Assembly (NCBI GenBank): GCA_029945945.1
Contig: JAQSDM010000010.1
Span: forward strand, 88,193 to 152,192
Source: Algoriphagus sp.
GTDB taxonomy: Bacteria; Bacteroidota; Bacteroidia; Cytophagales; Cyclobacteriaceae
Reading direction: 5' to 3'
DNA: 64,000 bases
Under the pieces are notes generated by a model. The model worked only from the letters and a program-made list of their open reading frames with translations. It made no database searches and had not been told where the DNA came from. The position numbers and the translations under genes are program-made. Of this stretch, positions 25,833 through 34,640 are shown piece after piece. The number at the start of each line of letters is the position of its first letter. Position 1 is the first letter of the stretch.

Positions 25833-25988
25833 ATGAAAACCAAAGAATGTCCTTCTTGTGCCATGGAAGTTGATGCCAAAGCAAAAGTTTGCCCGATTTG
25901 TCAGTTTGAGTTTCCAGTGCGATCTCCCTGGATCGGCTGGGTTGCTATTCTTCTACTAATAATTTGGCTTTTGAGCTATATCTTTTGA
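25833..25988 (+). CDS. Small zinc-ribbon membrane protein
   Basis: 51 aa. Two CxxC pairs (ECPSC at residues 6-9 and VCPIC at 20-23) form a zinc ribbon, followed by one C-terminal membrane helix (WVAILLLIIWLLSYIF). The coding frame is intact and starts 59 bases beyond the start of the divergent dsbA-like gene. Tiny ribbon-plus-helix proteins of this shape are common in Bacteroidota and uncharacterised. The aminotransferase gene starts 45 bases later. Confidence 0.75.
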   Translation: MKTKECPSCAMEVDAKAKVCPICQFEFPVRSPWIGWVAILLLIIWLLSYIF

Positions 25989-26033
25989 GGATTACCGGAT
26001 TTCCAGTAATTTCCATTCAAACCCCACCATCCT

Positions 26034-27290
26034 ATGGATAAGCGTACATTTGTGAAGTCTTTGGCACTTCTTGGCATCAGCACAGGTTCAGTTTTTTCTT
26101 CAAAAGCCATGGATGCTCAGTCTGTCAATGAAATCGATTTTAATTCGGAGGATCTTTGGGGTCAAATCAGGGCGGGGTATAAATTAAAGCCCGACTACAT
26201 CAACCTGGAAAATGGCTATTACTGTTTTTTGCCACAGGAAACTCTCGAAAAATACATTGAGCACATTCGGGAGATAAACTATCAGGGCTCTTTCTACATG
26301 CGAGGTGTTCAATTCCAAAACAAAGCAAAGATTGCTGCCAAACTTGCTGAATTGGTTGGAGCCTCACCGGAAGAGGTTGTGCTGACACGGAATACCACCG
26401 AATCAATCGACCTGATTATTTCCGGATACCCATGGAAAGCAGGTGACGAAGCTTTGGTTTCTAATCAGGATTATGGGAGTATGCTCACAATGTTTGATAT
26501 GGCTGCGAAACGGTGGGGAATCAAAGTAAATCGGATTGACATCCCGATGCATCCGGAAAATGATGAGGAAGTAGTGGCAGCTTATGAAAATGCAATCACT
26601 TCCAGAACCCGGCTTATGATGGTTCCACATATTGTCAATATTACCGGCCACATTCTTCCAGTTAGGAAAATTGCTGATATGGCACATTCGCATGGAGTGG
26701 AAATAATGCTTGATGGCGCACACGCAATTGGCCAATTTGAATTTAAAATCAGCGAACTGGGCTGCGATTATTATGGATCAAGCCTGCATAAATGGCTAAG
26801 TGTGCCAATTGGCGCCGGTTTGCTTTATGTGAAAAAAGATCGAATCAGTCAAATTGAGCCGCTCTTGGCTCCGTTTGATATGAACCTTAAAACAATCGCT
26901 TACCTCAATCATATCGGAACCCATCCGGCAGCTACTGATTTGGCAGTATTGAATGCCATTGAATTCCACAATAAAATTGGCGGAAAACGAAAAGAGGATC
27001 GACTGCGCTACATTCAGCGTTATTGGTCTGATCAGGTTCGTGATCTGCCTGGGGTTGTTGTAAATACTCCAATAGATCCCCAAAGATCCTGTGCAATCGG
27101 GAATGTAGGACTGGAACAAACCAAGCCGGGAGACATGGGTACTATCCTGATGGACAAGTACAAAATCTTTACCGCACCAATTGACAGCGCCGGAGTAAAG
27201 GGCTGTCGAATCTCCCCCAATGTTTATACTTCAGAAAACGAACTGGATAAACTGGTCGCGGCAATCAAGGAAATGTCGGGGAACTCCTGA
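26034..27290 (+). CDS. Class V aminotransferase, isopenicillin-N-epimerase-like, with export signal
   Basis: 418-aa PLP enzyme. The N-terminus KRTFVKSLALLGISTGSVFSS looks like a Tat-type signal with only one Arg (KR), so export is possible but unsure. TRNTTESIDLIISG is the PLP phosphate loop, MLDGAHAIGQF carries the Asp that binds the ring N, and SSLHKWLSVPIGAGLL has the Schiff-base Lys near residue 251. It belongs to the CefD-like group; substrate unknown. Confidence 0.85.
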   Translation: MDKRTFVKSLALLGISTGSVFSSKAMDAQSVNEIDFNSEDLWGQIRAGYKLKPDYINLENGYYCFLPQETLEKYIEHIREINYQGSFYMRGVQFQNKAKIAAKLAELVGASPEEVVLTRNTTESIDLIISGYPWKAGDEALVSNQDYGSMLTMFDMAAKRWGIKVNRIDIPMHPENDEEVVAAYENAITSRTRLMMVPHIVNITGHILPVRKIADMAHSHGVEIMLDGAHAIGQFEFKISELGCDYYGSSLHKWLSVPIGAGLLYVKKDRISQIEPLLAPFDMNLKTIAYLNHIGTHPAATDLAVLNAIEFHNKIGGKRKEDRLRYIQRYWSDQVRDLPGVVVNTPIDPQRSCAIGNVGLEQTKPGDMGTILMDKYKIFTAPIDSAGVKGCRISPNVYTSENELDKLVAAIKEMSGNS

Positions 27291-27393
27291 CCAAAATTTT
27301 ATTCCGTTTTAAAATTTAAACAGGAACTTTCGGAAGCTGACTTTCCTTATTCGTGATGAAAAGGTCGAAAGATTAAATTTTTCAAAAATTTTC

Positions 27394-27424
27394 TTGCAAT
27401 TGAATCATACAGGTATAACATTTG
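27394..27424 (+). promoter_or_regulatory. Candidate promoter of the arginine operon
   Basis: TTG at 27394-27396, then 17 bases to TATAAC and TTTG at 27421-27424. This is the Bacteroidota pattern with one extra base in the -7 box. The start point would fall near 27431, just before the leader peptide ATG. Confidence 0.4.
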
Positions 27425-27437
27425 CAGCCTCATTGTC

Positions 27438-27557
27438 ATGACAACTGCAAATAACATAGCGCCAATCTTTCAGAATTCTACTCCGGTAGTCTCTGCTAAG
27501 AATACTATGTCATTTTTCACTCCAATAAGGAGGTATAGATTTTTTTTCAGGGTTTAA
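27438..27557 (+). CDS. Arginine operon leader peptide
   Basis: A 39-codon frame from the ATG at 27438 (or 16 codons from the in-frame ATG at 27507) ends in IRRYRFFFRV and a TAA at 27555. Four of the last nine sense codons are arginine codons (AGG, AGG, AGA, AGG). It lies in the untranslated region just before an eight-gene arginine operon, which is the classic layout of a ribosome-stalling attenuator. The codons overlap the hairpin annotated next. Which ATG is used is not clear. The role is inferred. Confidence 0.65.
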   Translation: MTTANNIAPIFQNSTPVVSAKNTMSFFTPIRRYRFFFRV

Positions 27558-27592
27558 CCCTGCAACTATACCTGTTTTCCTACGCGGAAAAC
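27531..27592 (+). promoter_or_regulatory. Attenuator-like hairpins in the arginine operon leader
   Basis: AGGTATAG (27531-27538), which spans Arg codons of the leader, pairs perfectly with CTATACCT (27566-27573) and encloses a CAGGG/CCCTG hairpin over the leader stop. Directly next comes GTTTTCC/GGAAAAC (27574-27580 with 27586-27592). A competing pairing, CCAAtaaGGAG (27522-27532) with CTCCcTTGG (27592-27600), would break the first helix. No T run follows the second stem, so control may act on translation or by Rho rather than by intrinsic termination. Confidence 0.55.
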
Positions 27593-27652
27593 TCCCTTGG
27601 CTAATTCTATCATCTACTTATCAAATGCCCGATAATTCTCGGGACTAAGTTC

Positions 27653-28348
27653 ATGCAAGCAAACATGGAAAATATTTCATTTCAGATCCTCGTGGCTGAT
27701 TCTTCTCATAAGTCTTATGCGGAGCAAATCACCGAAGAAATGGCAAATTCTGCCAAAGCCAGAGGAACCGGAATTGCAAAGAGAAGCCCTGCCTACATCG
27801 AAACAAAAATGGAAGAAGGAAAAGCTGTGATAGCTTTGACTTCCGACGGTAAGTGGGCTGGCTTTTGTTACATTGAAGCATGGGGACATGGAAATTATGT
27901 TGCCAATTCAGGACTGATTGTTGCACCGGACTACCGAAAATATGGTCTCGCCCGAATGATCAAGCGTGAAATTTTCAAACTCAGCCGAAAGAAATATCCT
28001 GAGTCGAAAATTTTTGGTTTGACCACAGGAGCAGCTGTCATGAAAATCAATTCGGAATTGGGATATATCCCGGTTGCGTATTCAGATTTGACTGATGATA
28101 ACGAATTTTGGAAAGGCTGTCAAAGTTGCGTGAATTATGAGATTTTGATGAGTAAAAATCGTCAGAATTGTCTTTGCACGGCAATGCTTTATGATCCCCA
28201 AGCCAAGAAGAATCACACTGAAGATCTTGCCTTGAGGCAGGATTTTAAGAAAGAAATCAAGCTCTTCGACCGTTGGGTTAGCTTGAAAAAATATGTCATG
28301 CTCAAATTGTCCAAATCAAAGGATTCGGTCATGAGCCTGTTTCTCTAA
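27653..28348 (+). CDS. GNAT acyltransferase, probable N-acylglutamate synthase of arginine synthesis
   Basis: 231 aa. GLIVAPDYRKYGLARMI is the acyl-CoA pyrophosphate loop of GNAT enzymes, and the C-terminal third (CQSCVNYEI, NCLCTAMLYDP) is Cys-rich and unlike ordinary GNATs. As first gene of the arg operon, with no argA or argJ in the window, it is the best candidate for the first step: acylation of glutamate, with succinyl-CoA if the pathway is the succinylated type (inference). argG starts 39 bases downstream. Confidence 0.75.
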   Translation: MQANMENISFQILVADSSHKSYAEQITEEMANSAKARGTGIAKRSPAYIETKMEEGKAVIALTSDGKWAGFCYIEAWGHGNYVANSGLIVAPDYRKYGLARMIKREIFKLSRKKYPESKIFGLTTGAAVMKINSELGYIPVAYSDLTDDNEFWKGCQSCVNYEILMSKNRQNCLCTAMLYDPQAKKNHTEDLALRQDFKKEIKLFDRWVSLKKYVMLKLSKSKDSVMSLFL

Positions 28349-28387
28349 TCATTCTATTCCTTCGGGATCTCAAACCAATTTAAACCG

Positions 28388-29581
28388 ATGAAAAAAGTCG
28401 TTTTAGCCTACAGTGGAGGCTTAGATACCACATTTTGCGCTCTTCACCTAACCAAAGATCTTGGGTATGAAGTTCACGCTGTAATCGTGAATACCGGGGG
28501 TTTTTCGACAGAGGAACTTGTTGCCATTGAGAACAGGGCAAAAACTCTTGGAGTTGCTTCTTTCACTATCCTGGAGGTTTTGGATACTTATTATGAAGAG
28601 GTGATCAAATACCTGGTTTTTGGTAATGTGCTTAAGAATCAGACGTATCCTCTTTCAGTATCTGCAGAGCGTATTTTACAGGCTAAATCTTTAGCTGAAT
28701 ATGCAAAATCAATCGGTGCTAAAGCTGTTGCCCATGGTTCAACGGGTGCCGGAAATGATCAGGTTCGTTTTGATATGATCTTCCAGACAATCGTTCCGGA
28801 TATCGAGATCATCACTCCTATCCGTGATTTGAAAATTTCCCGTCAGGAAGAAATAGAATATCTGAAAAAGCATGGCGTATCGATGAATTTCGAGAAAGCA
28901 GCCTATTCAATCAATAAAGGAATCTGGGGTACTTCCGTTGGTGGAAAAGAAACATTGACTTCATCCGAATACCTTCCTGAATCTGCCTGGCCAACTCAGG
29001 TGACCGAAACCGAACCAAAGGAGATTAAATTGACTTTTGTTCAGGGCGAATTAAAGGGTGTAAATGGGGAGGAATTTTCTAATCCTGTTGATGCCATTTT
29101 GAAAGTTCAGGCTTTGGCAAGTCCTTATGGAATAGGTCGAGATATTCACGTCGGAGATACCATTATCGGAATCAAAGGTCGTGTGGGATTTGAAGCTGCG
29201 GCTCCTCTCATCATTATCAAAGGACATCAATTACTTGAAAAGCATACGTTGACCAAATGGCAGCTATTCTGGAAAAACCAAATGGCTGAGTTCTACGGCA
29301 ATCACTTGCACGACGGTCATTACCTGGATCCGGTCATGAGAAATTTGGAGGCTTTCCTGAGCAGTACGCAAACTTATGTGAGCGGGGATGTTCGTGTACT
29401 TCTTCAGCCATATCGCTTCACTTTGCTTGGAATTATTTCAGATCATGATTTGATGTCAGCCAAGTTTGGAAGCTATGGAGAGATGAACAAAGGGTACACC
29501 GGTGAAGATGTGAAAGGATTTACCCGCATTTTGGGTAATCAGACTGCCATATTCCACAAGGTTAATAGCGGAAATGACTAA
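28388..29581 (+). CDS. argG: Argininosuccinate synthase
   Basis: 397 aa. It joins citrulline and aspartate with ATP. AYSGGLDTTFCALHL is the ATP-binding P-loop (SGGLDT), and GSTGAGNDQVRFD binds citrulline and aspartate. The length suits the family. Its TAG/TAA end overlaps the argC start by 8 bases, so translation is coupled. Free citrulline comes from the M20 deacylase encoded further down the operon. Confidence 0.95.
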   Translation: MKKVVLAYSGGLDTTFCALHLTKDLGYEVHAVIVNTGGFSTEELVAIENRAKTLGVASFTILEVLDTYYEEVIKYLVFGNVLKNQTYPLSVSAERILQAKSLAEYAKSIGAKAVAHGSTGAGNDQVRFDMIFQTIVPDIEIITPIRDLKISRQEEIEYLKKHGVSMNFEKAAYSINKGIWGTSVGGKETLTSSEYLPESAWPTQVTETEPKEIKLTFVQGELKGVNGEEFSNPVDAILKVQALASPYGIGRDIHVGDTIIGIKGRVGFEAAAPLIIIKGHQLLEKHTLTKWQLFWKNQMAEFYGNHLHDGHYLDPVMRNLEAFLSSTQTYVSGDVRVLLQPYRFTLLGIISDHDLMSAKFGSYGEMNKGYTGEDVKGFTRILGNQTAIFHKVNSGND

Positions 29582-30542
29582 GATCAAGACAGCAGTCATT
29601 GGAGCTGCCGGATACACAGGAGGAGAATTACTTCGAATTCTGGTTCACCATTCCGATTGTGAACTCGTATGTGTGCACAGCAATAGCCAAAAAGGAAAAA
29701 AAGTAAGCGATGTTCATCCTGATTTGATTGGTGATTGCAAGCTGGTTTTCACTGATGAAGTTCCAACTGAAGGTATTGATGCAGTTTTCCTTGGATTACC
29801 TCATGGTGAGACTAAAGGTTTTCTGGAATCTCACCCCTTCCCTGCAGAGACTGTTATAATTGACCTTTCGACAGATTTTCGGGACGAATCCAATGGCTTT
29901 GTTTATGGTTTGCCGGAAGTGAATGCTGCCAAAATCAAAACAGCCAAAAGAATCGCAAATCCAGGCTGCTTCGCAACTGGAATCCAACTGGCTTTGGCAC
30001 CAGCTATCGCAAAAGGTTGGGTGAAAGATTCTGTTCATATTTCCGGAATTACAGGAAGTACAGGAGCGGGAAAAAAGCTGGCTGAAACTTCACATTTCAG
30101 CTACCGAACCGGAAATATGTCGGTTTACAAGCTTTTCACGCATCAGCATTTGAAAGAAATCAAGCAGACTTTCAGGCAAATTAACGGAGATTTCAACTCT
30201 GATTTACTCTTTGTTCCTTACCGGGGAAATTTCTCCCGAGGAATTTGGGTAACGGCCTATTTTCCTTTCGAAGGAACTGAAGCTGAAGCTGTTGAAGCCT
30301 ATAAAACCTTCTATCAGAATGCAGCATTTACGCATGTTTCTGATCAGGATATCGATATGAAACAGGCGGTAAATACCAATAAATGCATCCTTCATCTTCA
30401 AAAAGAAGGAGGTCAATTGGTTATTTATTCTGCTATAGATAACCTGGTCAAAGGAGCATCCGGCCAGGCAGTTCAGAATTTCAACCTTGCTTTTGGGCTA
30501 GAAGAAAAGTCTGGATTAAACTTGAAAAGCATTGCTTTCTAA
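29574..30542 (+). CDS. argC: N-acyl-gamma-glutamyl-phosphate reductase
   Basis: 322 aa. IGAAGYTGGELLRIL is the NADP-binding loop, and NPGCFATGIQLALAP contains the catalytic Cys. It reduces acylglutamyl phosphate to the semialdehyde. The overlap with argG and the position before argD match the Bacteroidota gene order. Confidence 0.95.
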   Translation: MTKIKTAVIGAAGYTGGELLRILVHHSDCELVCVHSNSQKGKKVSDVHPDLIGDCKLVFTDEVPTEGIDAVFLGLPHGETKGFLESHPFPAETVIIDLSTDFRDESNGFVYGLPEVNAAKIKTAKRIANPGCFATGIQLALAPAIAKGWVKDSVHISGITGSTGAGKKLAETSHFSYRTGNMSVYKLFTHQHLKEIKQTFRQINGDFNSDLLFVPYRGNFSRGIWVTAYFPFEGTEAEAVEAYKTFYQNAAFTHVSDQDIDMKQAVNTNKCILHLQKEGGQLVIYSAIDNLVKGASGQAVQNFNLAFGLEEKSGLNLKSIAF

Positions 30543-30617
30543 AACTTTAGAAGCAAGATTTTAGACATTGAAGTTTCGAATGATTGCTCATTCGCACTTC
30601 GTAACTCATTATTGAAA

Positions 30618-31763
30618 ATGAAATTATTTGACGTTTATCCCTTAATCCCCGTTACCCCGTTGCGTGCCGAAGGCGCCAAACTTTGGGATGATCAGGGTAA
30701 GGAATACTTAGATTTATATGGAGGTCATGCCGTGATTTCCATCGGGCATACACACCCACATTTTGTAAAGCGAATCAAAGATCAATTAGATCAAATCGCT
30801 TTTTACTCAAACTCCATTCATATCCCGATTCAGGGTCAGTTTGCTGAAAAGCTTGGGGAGGTTTCCGGATATCCGGATTACCAACTCTTTCTTTGCAATT
30901 CCGGAGCAGAAGCAAATGAGAATGCGATGAAATTGGCTTCGTTTGAAACTGGAAAATCTGGTTTTATCTCGTTTAAAGGAGCATTTCATGGAAGAACTTC
31001 CGGAGCAGTTGCCTTGACTGATAATCCTAAAATCGTAGCACCTTGCAATGCACGGGATGATTTTCATATTCTTCCTTTTGGAGATTTGAAAGCGACCAAA
31101 GAGGTTTTAGAAAACAATGAAATCGCCGGTATCATCATTGAAGGAATTCAGGGTGTTGGAGGAATTCAGGTTCCTTCGGAGGATTTCTTGTACGGCTTGT
31201 CCCAGCTTGCAAAAGAATACAAAGCAAAACTCATCCTTGACGAGGTGCAATCTGGATATGGTCGGACCGGGAAGTTTTTCGCTCACCAATGGGTAAGAGG
31301 AATCAAGCCGGATTTGATCAGTATGGCAAAAGGAATGGGCAATGGTTTCCCGATTGGAGGCATTCTTATATCACCCGATTTCAAAGCTAGTTACGGAGTT
31401 TTAGGCACTACTTTCGGAGGCAATCATCTTGCTTGTGCAGCCGGAATGGCTGTTTTGGAGGTAATCGAAGCCGAAAACTTGATGCAAAACGCTGAAGAAA
31501 TGGGTGAGAAATTGATTGCTGAATTGAAGGGAATTCCTGGTGTTATTGACGTAAGAGGAAAAGGCCTGATGATCGGAATTGACTTGGACCGGGATGCCGG
31601 ACCAGTTCGTACAGAACTCGTAAAAAAGTACCATATATTCACCGGAAGCGCAGCCGGCAAACAAACCATTCGTCTGTTGCCTCCATTAAATATCGACTGG
31701 AATCAGCTAAATTCGTTTGTTGTAAGTCTCAAAGAAATCCTTAGCCAATCCCCTGCTGCTTAA
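30618..31763 (+). CDS. argD: N-acylornithine aminotransferase
   Basis: 381 aa, class III PLP aminotransferase. LDEVQSGYGRTGKFFAHQ carries the Asp that contacts the PLP ring, and SMAKGMGNGFPIGG carries the Schiff-base Lys. It forms N-acylornithine from the semialdehyde. I chose the ATG at 30618; a TTG two codons upstream is in frame. argF' begins 3 bases after its stop. Confidence 0.93.
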   Translation: MKLFDVYPLIPVTPLRAEGAKLWDDQGKEYLDLYGGHAVISIGHTHPHFVKRIKDQLDQIAFYSNSIHIPIQGQFAEKLGEVSGYPDYQLFLCNSGAEANENAMKLASFETGKSGFISFKGAFHGRTSGAVALTDNPKIVAPCNARDDFHILPFGDLKATKEVLENNEIAGIIIEGIQGVGGIQVPSEDFLYGLSQLAKEYKAKLILDEVQSGYGRTGKFFAHQWVRGIKPDLISMAKGMGNGFPIGGILISPDFKASYGVLGTTFGGNHLACAAGMAVLEVIEAENLMQNAEEMGEKLIAELKGIPGVIDVRGKGLMIGIDLDRDAGPVRTELVKKYHIFTGSAAGKQTIRLLPPLNIDWNQLNSFVVSLKEILSQSPAA

Positions 31764-31766
31764 GCT

Positions 31767-32732
31767 ATGACCTTAAATTCACCACTCCGGCATTTCACAA
31801 AATTTGAAAGTCAAACGCTGGGTCAACAGTTAATTGATCAGGCGTTGGTTTACAAATCAGATCCAAGATTGGATTTGGCAAAAGGTTCCGGAAAGAGAAT
31901 TGGGTGCATTTTCTTGAATCCATCCCTAAGAACGAGAGTAAGCACTCAAATTGCTGCCCAAAATCTTGGCATGGAGCCGATAGTCCTGAATATGGACAAA
32001 GAAGGCTGGGCCCTTGAGATGAAAGAAGGGGCAATCATGAACAAAGGAACGGTAGAGCATATCAAAGATGCGGCAGGCGTTCTGGGTTCTTACTTTGATA
32101 TTTTAGCGATTCGGGCATTTCCATCTTTGACCAATCGGGATGAGGACATTACTGATTTTGTCTTTGGGCAGTTTGTAAAATACTGCGGAAAACCTGTAAT
32201 CAGCCTGGAATCCGCCATTCGCCACCCTCTTCAAAGTCTGGCTGATCAAATTACTATTAAAGAAAACTGGAAAGGCAAATCCAAACCAAAAGTGGTTTTA
32301 TCATGGGGCCCGCATATCAAAGCAATTCCTCATGCTGTGGCAAACAGCTTTTCAGAATGGACGCTGGGAATGGGTCACGATCTGACGATCACTCATCCGG
32401 AAGGTTATGAATTAGACAAAGAATTTACCAAAGGAGCAACCATCGAATATAATCAAAGTAAGGCATTAGAAGGTGCTGATTTCGTGTATGTTAAGAATTG
32501 GTCATCTTTCAATGATTATGGTAAAATACTAACCACGGATCATTCATGGATGCTCACAGAAAAGCATCTGAAGCATGCCAAAAAAGCTCACGTAATGCAT
32601 TGCCTTCCTGTTCGCAGAAACCTTGAACTTTCAGATGAAATCCTGGATGGCAAGCGATCTTTGGTTCAAGAGCAAGCAAACAACAGAATCTATGCAGCTC
32701 AGTCCGTAATCAGCCATATACTCGATGTCTGA
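31767..32732 (+). CDS. argF': N-succinylornithine carbamoyltransferase (ArgF')
   Basis: 321 aa. FLNPSLRTRVST is the carbamoyl-phosphate motif and MHCLPVRRN is the acyl-ornithine version of the HCLP motif. It aligns with the Bacteroides fragilis N-succinylornithine enzyme rather than ordinary OTCase. In the pair of characterised enzymes one residue decides the substrate: Glu92 in Xanthomonas selects acetylornithine and Pro90 in B. fragilis selects succinylornithine. Here the position (KGTVEH) is Val96, and Val at that site was reported to give succinylornithine use. The enzyme makes N-succinylcitrulline. Confidence 0.9.
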   Translation: MTLNSPLRHFTKFESQTLGQQLIDQALVYKSDPRLDLAKGSGKRIGCIFLNPSLRTRVSTQIAAQNLGMEPIVLNMDKEGWALEMKEGAIMNKGTVEHIKDAAGVLGSYFDILAIRAFPSLTNRDEDITDFVFGQFVKYCGKPVISLESAIRHPLQSLADQITIKENWKGKSKPKVVLSWGPHIKAIPHAVANSFSEWTLGMGHDLTITHPEGYELDKEFTKGATIEYNQSKALEGADFVYVKNWSSFNDYGKILTTDHSWMLTEKHLKHAKKAHVMHCLPVRRNLELSDEILDGKRSLVQEQANNRIYAAQSVISHILDV

Positions 32733-33552
32733 TAAATATCTCCCTAAGCCTATGAAGATTAGTATTATCAAAATCGGAGGAAATGTGATTGACTTCCCGG
32801 AGAAGTTGGATGAGTTTCTTTCTCTTTTTTCAAAATTTCCGGGATACAAAATTCTGGTTCATGGAGGAGGGATAATGGCTTCCCGATTTGGTGAATCGAT
32901 GGGTGTAATGCCAGAAATGGTCGATGGAAGGAGAATTACCGATAAGGATACGCTGGATATCGTCACAATGGTCTATGCGGGATTGATCAATAAAAACATG
33001 GTTGCTAAGCTGCAGGCACTTAAAGTAAATGCAATCGGGATGTGTGGTGCAGATGGCAACCTGATCAGATCGATCAAAAGACCTGTGAAAGGTATTGATT
33101 ATGGATATGTTGGCGATGTGCAGGAAGTGAATACAACGCTCGCTTCGCAATTTTTAGAAGGAGGATTGATCCCCGTTGTCAATGCCATCACTCACGACCG
33201 TAAGGGACAGCTACTCAATACCAATGCAGACAGCATTGCCTCGGCTTTGGCTACAAGTCTGGCGAAAGATCACCAAGTCAACTTGTATTTCTGCTTCAAT
33301 AAAAAAGGAGTTTTGGTTGATGAGAAAAATGAAAATTCCATTATCCCGCTCATCAACGAAGACATCTACAAAGAACTCAAAAAAGAGAACGTGATCCATT
33401 CGGGCATGATTCCCAAGTTGGACAATGCATTTGAAGCGCTTCATAAAGGAGTAAATCATGTCTGGATAGGGAAAGCTGAAAACCTTCTTTTGGCAGCAAA
33501 AGGAAAACTTTCCGGAACGACGATAGAGAGACAACGCTACGATTTATACTAA
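32725..33552 (+). CDS. argB: N-acylglutamate kinase
   Basis: 275-aa amino-acid kinase. IIKIGGNVID and LVHGGGIMASRFGE are the phosphate-binding and acylglutamate-binding loops. The start at 32725 overlaps argF' by 8 bases; an in-frame ATG at 32752 would give a shorter protein starting MKISIIKIGG and is equally possible. It ends in a TAATG overlap with the deacylase gene. Confidence 0.9.
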   Translation: MSDKYLPKPMKISIIKIGGNVIDFPEKLDEFLSLFSKFPGYKILVHGGGIMASRFGESMGVMPEMVDGRRITDKDTLDIVTMVYAGLINKNMVAKLQALKVNAIGMCGADGNLIRSIKRPVKGIDYGYVGDVQEVNTTLASQFLEGGLIPVVNAITHDRKGQLLNTNADSIASALATSLAKDHQVNLYFCFNKKGVLVDEKNENSIIPLINEDIYKELKKENVIHSGMIPKLDNAFEALHKGVNHVWIGKAENLLLAAKGKLSGTTIERQRYDLY

Positions 33553-34640
33553 TGAAAGACCATAGCGACTTAGCTCAGGAAGCAGTTCAATTACTCAAAA
33601 AACTGATTGAAACTCCCTCCTTTTCTAAAGAGGAAACTGGAACAGCTTTTTTGATTGAGGATTTTTTGAAAACAAAAGGAATTGATACCCATCGATCGGG
33701 AAATAATCTCTGGGCTTTTGCAAATCCATTCAATGATGAACTTTCAACAGTTTGGTTGAATTCGCATCACGATACCGTCAAACCAAATTCCGGTTATACC
33801 AAAGATCCATTTAAGGCTATCGAGTTAGATGGAAAGCTGTATGGGCTTGGGAGCAATGATGCAGGCGGGCCACTGGTCAGTCTAATTGCAACATTTTTAA
33901 ACTTCGCGGGAAAATCCCTTCCATTCAACCTGATCCTGATCGCTTCAGCCGAAGAAGAAATTTCAGGACATGGAGGAATTTCATCCATCATTTCAGAATT
34001 ACCTCCTTGCGACCTGGCGATTGTTGGCGAACCCACGCTTATGAAGGTAGCTATTGCTGAGAAAGGTCTTTTGGTAATCGATGCCAAAGTCAAAGGAAAA
34101 TCAGGTCATGCTGCTCGGGAAGAAGGAATCAACGCCATTTATCTGGCTTTGGACGATTTGGATGAGATTCGGAATTTTGAATTCCGCAAGACCTCACCAT
34201 TTCTTGGCAGGACGAAAGTGACGGCCACTATCATTCATGCAGGTACTCAGCACAATGTTGTTCCGGATCTTTGTGAATACACGCTGGATGTACGAGTAAC
34301 TGACGCATACACCCTCGAAGAAGCTTTTGAGGAATTGAAGTCTTCGCTCCATGCCGAACTCACTCCCAGATCCATGCGCCTGCAATCTTCACACTTGCCG
34401 GGAGATCATCTGATGAACCGTGTGATTGAAGATTTAGATCTTGAAATTTATGGGAGTCCTACTCTATCAGATCAGGCGTTAATCTCCTATCCGTCTGTAA
34501 AAATCGGGCCCGGAGACTCTGCACGATCTCATACTGCGGACGAATTTATTTATTTGAATGAGATTCAGAAAGGCATTTCTGGATACATTCAGATTCTTGA
34601 GACCTATTCAAACCTACTTATCCAATCCACCACCCTATGA
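33552..34640 (+). CDS. M20 family deacylase, probable N-acylcitrulline deacylase
   Basis: 362-aa zinc peptidase-fold enzyme related to ArgE/DapE. SHHDTVKP gives the first metal His and Asp, GSNDAGGP the bridging Asp, ASAEEEISG the catalytic and metal Glu pair, and GEPTLMKVA the next conserved segment. In this operon it should remove the acyl group from N-acylcitrulline before ArgG, as expected for the acyl-ornithine carbamoyltransferase pathway. It ends in an ATGA overlap with argH. Confidence 0.88.
   Translation: MKDHSDLAQEAVQLLKKLIETPSFSKEETGTAFLIEDFLKTKGIDTHRSGNNLWAFANPFNDELSTVWLNSHHDTVKPNSGYTKDPFKAIELDGKLYGLGSNDAGGPLVSLIATFLNFAGKSLPFNLILIASAEEEISGHGGISSIISELPPCDLAIVGEPTLMKVAIAEKGLLVIDAKVKGKSGHAAREEGINAIYLALDDLDEIRNFEFRKTSPFLGRTKVTATIIHAGTQHNVVPDLCEYTLDVRVTDAYTLEEAFEELKSSLHAELTPRSMRLQSSHLPGDHLMNRVIEDLDLEIYGSPTLSDQALISYPSVKIGPGDSARSHTADEFIYLNEIQKGISGYIQILETYSNLLIQSTTL

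Noticed and set aside
27628..27643. CCCGA-TAATTC-TCGGG hairpin just before the GNAT gene as an intrinsic terminator
   Set aside because: The stem is only 5 bp and no T run follows. It could still affect translation start but is not called a terminator.
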